Assembly (NCBI GenBank): GCA_031416415.1
Contig: JANOTP010000082.1
Coordinates: forward strand, 1 to 19,426
Length of the DNA stretch: 19,426 nt
Direction: 5' to 3'
Source: JANYCO01 sp031416415
GTDB lineage: Bacteria > Bacteroidota > Bacteroidia > Cytophagales > Cytophagaceae
Position 1 is the stretch's first letter; each line of letters opens with the position of its first letter. The position numbers and the translations under genes are program-made. Shown piece after piece: positions 16,393 through 19,426 of the stretch. The notes under the pieces are model-generated. The model was not told where the DNA came from and ran no database searches. It worked only from the letters and a program-made list of their open reading frames with translations.

Positions 16393-16528
16393 AGACTCAA
16401 TGGTTCATATAAAGACTTATTTTTATATCCTTAAAACCTATACCATAACAAACCCCTTCTAACTTATAAATAGGATTGTTCAGAAAAATATTCCTTTTCT
16501 AAAATGTTACTCCAAACTAATAATTTCC

Positions 16529-17668
16529 CTAAACCTGTTTTGCAATTTGTCTCAAAATTTCCCACCATCTTACTGGCAAGTTTTTTCTATTAAATTTCAT
16601 AAGAGAAACAATAATTACATTTTCTTTCGGGTTAATATATATTTGCTGTCGAAACATTCCTATAGCCATAAAATCGCCGATCTCTTTTTCTCCTATAAAC
16701 CAATAATTATTATACCCTACATTTTCACCCAAACTATTTACATTACTGGTGGAAGCTAGGATCCAACTACTATCTATAATTTGCTCATCGCCCCATTTAC
16801 CTTTGTTAAGATAAAGCCTTCCAAACTTTGCATAGTCTTGCGGGGAAGCACCAAAACAACTGAAGGAGCGAGTGTGTTTTGTTTTATAATCATAACCCCA
16901 TACGGTAGAATCACACGTTCCAATTTTTGACCATATTTTATCGGAAAAATAGTCATGCAGGTCTCTTCCTGTAGTCCTCTCCAGTATAATTCCCAAAAGG
17001 ATAGTATTGATATTTATATATTCAAAATTTTCTCCTGGCTTTGCTTCAAAATCTAATTCTTTCAAAACTTTTTCTACTTTGCCATAATTTGCATCTGAAA
17101 TGTTACTTACAGTAGATTTAATACCAGAAGTTTGATTTAACAAATGATTGATCGTAAGCGATTCAAAATTTTTATGGTAGTTAAGTTCAGGAAGATAATT
17201 CTTAACCAACTCATTGACCGATTTAATATAGCCCTCTTTAAGTGCAACACCTATAGCCCCCGATACAAAAATTTTAGCAATTGAAAAGGACGGAGAAGGC
17301 TCATAAGAGGATATTTTTTTATTCTTATACTCAAACACAACACTATCATTTTTAATGACCAAAAAATGATTTGCTTTTTGTTTTAGTAAAAATTTTTCTA
17401 ACGGCAATCTAATCAAGGGAATATTTGAAGTCCAATTTGTAACAAAAATTTTCTTATTCGATAGTCGTTTATCAAACTCATAACAAACTTCTGCATGTTT
17501 CACTTCTGCGTGTTTAAATCGCTTAATATCCTTCTCATCAGGAATCGTATATAGATAAGCTTGATAGGGAAGGCAGCTTGTTAAAAATAAGATAACGAAT
17601 AAAAACAAAGCTGCTTTTATTGTGTTTCTTTTACAAATAGGAATTAGAGTGTTCAGGCATGAAATCAT
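16529..17668 (-). CDS. Lipoprotein serine hydrolase, class C beta-lactamase/PBP-like
   Basis: A 379-residue protein of the beta-lactamase-related serine hydrolase family. A signal with a long N-terminal part ends in LFLTSC (Cys32), so it is probably a lipoprotein. The catalytic SxxK is SIAK (Ser129, Lys132) in PSFSIAK, and the YxN motif is YIN (Tyr217, Asn219) in FEYININ. The typical HLLNQTSGI segment is at 175-183. The third motif (KTG or HxG equivalent) is not obvious near the C-terminus. Such proteins include esterases, D-aminopeptidases and peptidoglycan carboxypeptidases; antibiotic hydrolysis cannot be inferred. The ATG at 17668 is preferred over a TTG two codons upstream. A 15-base tandem duplication gives KHAEV twice at residues 52-61. 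It is transcribed alone. Confidence 0.87.
   Translation of the reverse strand: MISCLNTLIPICKRNTIKAALFLFVILFLTSCLPYQAYLYTIPDEKDIKRFKHAEVKHAEVCYEFDKRLSNKKIFVTNWTSNIPLIRLPLEKFLLKQKANHFLVIKNDSVVFEYKNKKISSYEPSPSFSIAKIFVSGAIGVALKEGYIKSVNELVKNYLPELNYHKNFESLTINHLLNQTSGIKSTVSNISDANYGKVEKVLKELDFEAKPGENFEYININTILLGIILERTTGRDLHDYFSDKIWSKIGTCDSTVWGYDYKTKHTRSFSCFGASPQDYAKFGRLYLNKGKWGDEQIIDSSWILASTSNVNSLGENVGYNNYWFIGEKEIGDFMAIGMFRQQIYINPKENVIIVSLMKFNRKNLPVRWWEILRQIAKQV
17487..17516. repeat. 15-base tandem duplication inside the serine hydrolase gene
   Basis: Two adjacent 15-base units (17487-17501 and 17502-17516), differing at two positions, encode Lys-His-Ala-Glu-Val twice in the linker between lipid anchor and catalytic domain. 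The frame is kept. It looks like a recent slippage duplication in a tolerant linker. Confidence 0.7.
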
Positions 17669-18052
17669 TACCAACCAAAATTGAATAGTCCTTCTGAAAT
17701 AAACATTATAGTTTAAAATAAAAATATTATATCATTCACACATTTGCAATAGCATAAGGTAAATTTTTGAGTCTCTTTTTTTCTTTCCCTTAACTGTATT
17801 TTCTTTATAAGTAGTATTAACCATCTATTAAATCATAATACAATTCAAATTTTCAAGTATTGTTATTTAATAAAAACACATATTACTTAGTGGGGCTATT
17901 TAGTATAATTTAACAATTATTTAAAGGCTAGTGAAGCGTATAGTAGAATAACAACTTGCTATATTTAAACAGTTGAATTTATTCTTTTTACTACTAAAAA
18001 TTTGCCTTTTATCTTATTTGTGTTAATATCTAACGAAAACAAACTTACTTTT
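17669..18052. other. AT-rich intergenic region between divergent genes
   Basis: These 384 bases separate the divergent serine hydrolase and sugar dehydrogenase genes and should hold both promoters. The sequence is strongly AT-rich with several poly-T and poly-A tracts. I see no open frame with coding character, no tRNA-like fold and no strong hairpin terminator. TATATTTA at 17960-17967 (one mismatch to TAnnTTTG) is the best -7 candidate for the downstream gene, but it lacks a matching -33 element. Confidence 0.6.
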
Positions 18053-19076
18053 ATGAAAACAAGAAACTTACTTAGACTAGGTCTTCCGTTTGGAGGAACC
18101 CAAAAAAAATGGCGTCCATTTTTCTTTTTAATAACCACTATCCTTTTTTTGTCAGGATATACTGTATCTGCACAATTACCTTCAGGGTTTGTTGCAAAAA
18201 AACTTACTGGGAATGTAATTAACGAAGCAACTTCCATGGCACATGCTCCAGATGGTAGGATATTTCTTGCAGAAAGATCGGGAGCCGTTAAAGTATATAA
18301 AACAGACGGTACAGTAAGCACTGTGCATACAGTAGCAACTACTACGGCTTCAGAACAAGGATTATTAGGAATAACACTACATACGAACTTTGCCACAAAT
18401 GGCAAATGTTATGTTTATTACACGAATACCGCAAAGACGTTACATTACCTTGATGTTATTGTTATTAACGCTTCCAATACTGTAAGCTCGGTAACAAGAA
18501 TAATGGAGTTCGATCCTATTTTAAATGGCTTTCATAATGGTGGAGCAATGTTATTTAAAAATAATCACTTGTACATTTGCATTGGCGAAAGCAATGTACC
18601 CGCACAATCTAGTATGCTAGATACCTATCGAGGTAAAGTATTGCGTTTACTTGAAGATGGTCAGCCCGCACCAGGAAACCCTTATTTTAATACACCTGGA
18701 GCCAATAGGCAACAAAAAAGTATCTGGGCTATTGGAATGAGAAATCCTTGGGCAATGAGTTTAGAGCCTGTATCTGGTAAAATTTTTGTGGTGAACGTTG
18801 GAGGAAATTATGAAGAAATAGACGACGTTACCAACCCTGACGCTGCAAAAAATTATGATTACGGTTGGGGAGCACAAGGAAAATCTGGACCCGATCAAAA
18901 TGCCAATACCATTTTTGCTGCCTTCTATTATGGTCATACTGGATGGGGGTGTGCTATTACAAGTGGAGCAGCCTTCAACCCCTCATCAACCAACTATCCT
19001 GCACAATATAAAAATAGATTTTATTTTACAGATTGGTGTTCGGGATGGCTTAGAAGTTTTGATATAAACAATCCAA
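18053..19076 (+). CDS. Secreted PQQ-type sugar (glucose/sorbosone) dehydrogenase, 3' truncated at a sequence join
   Basis: About 341 residues are real. Residues 1-41 form an export signal with an unusually long polar start (a Lys-Lys-Trp-Arg-Pro stretch precedes the hydrophobic core) ending VSAQ. The rest is the six-bladed propeller of the glucose/sorbosone dehydrogenase family: MAHAPDGRIFLAERSGAVKV, QGLLGITLHTNF, FHNGGAMLF, RNPWAMSLEP, YDYGWGAQG and the late FYFTDWCSGWLRSFD. Members oxidise sugars or related alcohols in the periplasm or outside the cell with PQQ; the substrate here is unknown. The ATG at 18053 is chosen over a TTG at 18002. At about 19076 the AT-rich gene stops abruptly in mid-domain and GC-rich DNA begins. 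The frame stays open to 19204, but those last residues (Arg/Ala/Cys-rich) are an artefact of the join. Confidence 0.88.
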
Positions 19077-19082
19077 GGCCGG
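19074..19082. other. Junction between AT-rich Bacteroidota DNA and GC-rich actinobacterial-type DNA
   Basis: Plus-strand dehydrogenase coding sequence is readable up to the codon for Pro ending at 19075. Minus-strand QcrC is readable down to a Lys-Pro-Ala ending at 19077-19079. The change therefore lies within a few bases around 19076-19080. Composition shifts from about one-third GC to clearly more than 60% GC at this point. A short inverted repeat (CCGGC at 19079-19083, GCCGG at 19090-19094) begins right at the join. No target-site duplication, integrase, tRNA or insertion sequence end is seen. Confidence 0.88.
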
Positions 19083-19426
19083 CTTCAGCGCCGGGGCGTA
19101 CTTGCCGTAGGAGAGCGCACCGCCGGCACCAGCGGAGTTGTGGCAGCTGGCGCAGTTGGTGCGGAACAGGTCGCCACCGAGGGCCAGCTGGCCGTCGTCG
19201 GTGAGCTTGTCGGGGATCTCCGGGCCGCCGCCGTTGGCCTGGATGAAGGCGGCCAGCTGGTCGATCTGCTCGATCGTGTACTTGACCTCCTTGCGGGGTG
19301 CCTGGACCTGGCCGGCGACCAGCGGCATCCGGCCGCTCTCGACCTGGAAGACGACCGAAGCGGCACCTACCCCGACCAGGCTCGGCCCGCCCGCGCCGCC
19401 CTGCAGGTTGAGGCCGTGACAGGTCG
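19077..19426 (-). CDS. qcrC: Fragment of ubiquinol/menaquinol-cytochrome c reductase diheme cytochrome c subunit, actinobacterial type
   Basis: Read from the window end on the minus strand, an uninterrupted frame gives about 116 residues lacking both ends. It begins inside the first heme-c site (Cys-His-Gly of CxxCHG), continues GLNLQGGAGGPSLVGVGAA, SGRMPLVAGQVQAPRKEVKY, QLAAFIQANGGGPEIP, then the complete second heme site CASCH followed by GALSYGKYAPAL. This is the pattern of QcrC, the membrane-anchored diheme cytochrome c of the bc1-aa3 respiratory supercomplex in Actinomycetota. An internal ATG at 19328 is not the true start, as conserved sequence continues upstream. Third codon positions are almost all G or C, unlike every other gene here. 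The frame runs on past the join for eight spurious residues before a stop. It is foreign to the rest of the window. Confidence 0.9.

Noticed and set aside
16529..17668. Calling the serine hydrolase an antibiotic-resistance beta-lactamase
   Set aside because: SxxK and YxN are shared by esterases and peptidases of the same fold, the third motif is unclear, and lipoprotein members of this family in Bacteroidota are mostly not resistance enzymes.
18053..19204. A full sugar dehydrogenase fused to an Arg/Cys-rich tail
   Set aside because: The tail is GC-rich DNA read antisense to qcrC; it is not a real domain.
19085..19419. Alternative overlapping open frames in the GC-rich end, both strands
   Set aside because: High GC content makes stop codons rare in every frame. 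Only the minus-strand frame with CxxCH and QcrC motifs has protein character.
19077..19426. Horizontally acquired cytochrome c gene in the Bacteroidota genome
   Set aside because: Only a fragment is present, with unchanged GC-rich codon use, no mobility signals and both flanking genes broken at the same point. A chimera is simpler, though read mapping is needed to settle it.
1..19426. CRISPR arrays, tRNA or rRNA genes, insertion sequences, prophage parts, riboswitches
   Set aside because: Reading both strands by eye I found no regularly spaced repeats, cloverleaf folds, rRNA-like sequence, transposase or integrase motifs, or recognisable riboswitch cores. Small RNAs cannot be excluded without expression data.

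Overview
The window is one AT-rich bacterial stretch (1 to about 19076) joined directly to about 350 bases of very GC-rich DNA that looks foreign (about 19077-19426). The AT-rich part points to Bacteroidota, perhaps a Chitinophagales- or Sphingobacteriales-like lineage (the rank is inference). The reasons are lipoproteins with a Ser-Cys-Lys-Lys-Asp start, candidate TAnnTTTG promoter elements, almost no Shine-Dalgarno sequences, an outer-membrane barrel with a C-terminal Phe, a MuiA/DUF4139 protein, and the four-gene ligase-associated repair cluster common in that phylum.

Layout. 1-226: tail of an unidentified Lys/Glu-rich protein. 336-986: plsY, phospholipid synthesis. 1038-2418: a divergent pair, apt and mtnN. 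MtnN releases adenine from methylthioadenosine or S-adenosylhomocysteine, and Apt turns adenine back into AMP. 2477-4892: two exported L,D-transpeptidases of different families in tandem, ended by a hairpin terminator. 5030-5995: an unrecognised lipoprotein with its own strong terminator. 6052-6835 (minus): an unrecognised two-gene operon of a small soluble protein and a four-helix membrane protein. 7075-7773: an outer-membrane barrel, convergent with a DUF4139/MuiA-type protein (7777-9408, minus). 9563-10585: a secreted GH18 hydrolase with an intact catalytic motif.

10640-16372 (minus) is the best-defined system: a tightly packed operon, in transcription order metallo-beta-lactamase-fold exonuclease, ATP-dependent DNA ligase, Lhr-type DEXH helicase, PdeM metallophosphoesterase. 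All active-site motifs checked are present, so the cluster should be functional. It is a described repair module, not a new one.

16529-17668 (minus) is a lipoprotein serine hydrolase of the class C beta-lactamase/PBP type. After a 384-base AT-rich gap comes a secreted PQQ-type sugar (sorbosone) dehydrogenase at 18053, cut off in mid-domain near 19076.

The last ~350 bases encode, on the minus strand, an actinobacterial-type QcrC (diheme cytochrome c of the bc1 complex). Composition, strand and homology all change at one point inside two unrelated conserved genes. An assembly or library chimera explains this best. The fused open frames across it should not be read as real proteins. I found no RNA gene, CRISPR array, transposase or convincing previously undescribed system. 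The least explained parts are the orphan operon at 6052-6835 and the lipoprotein at 5030-5995.
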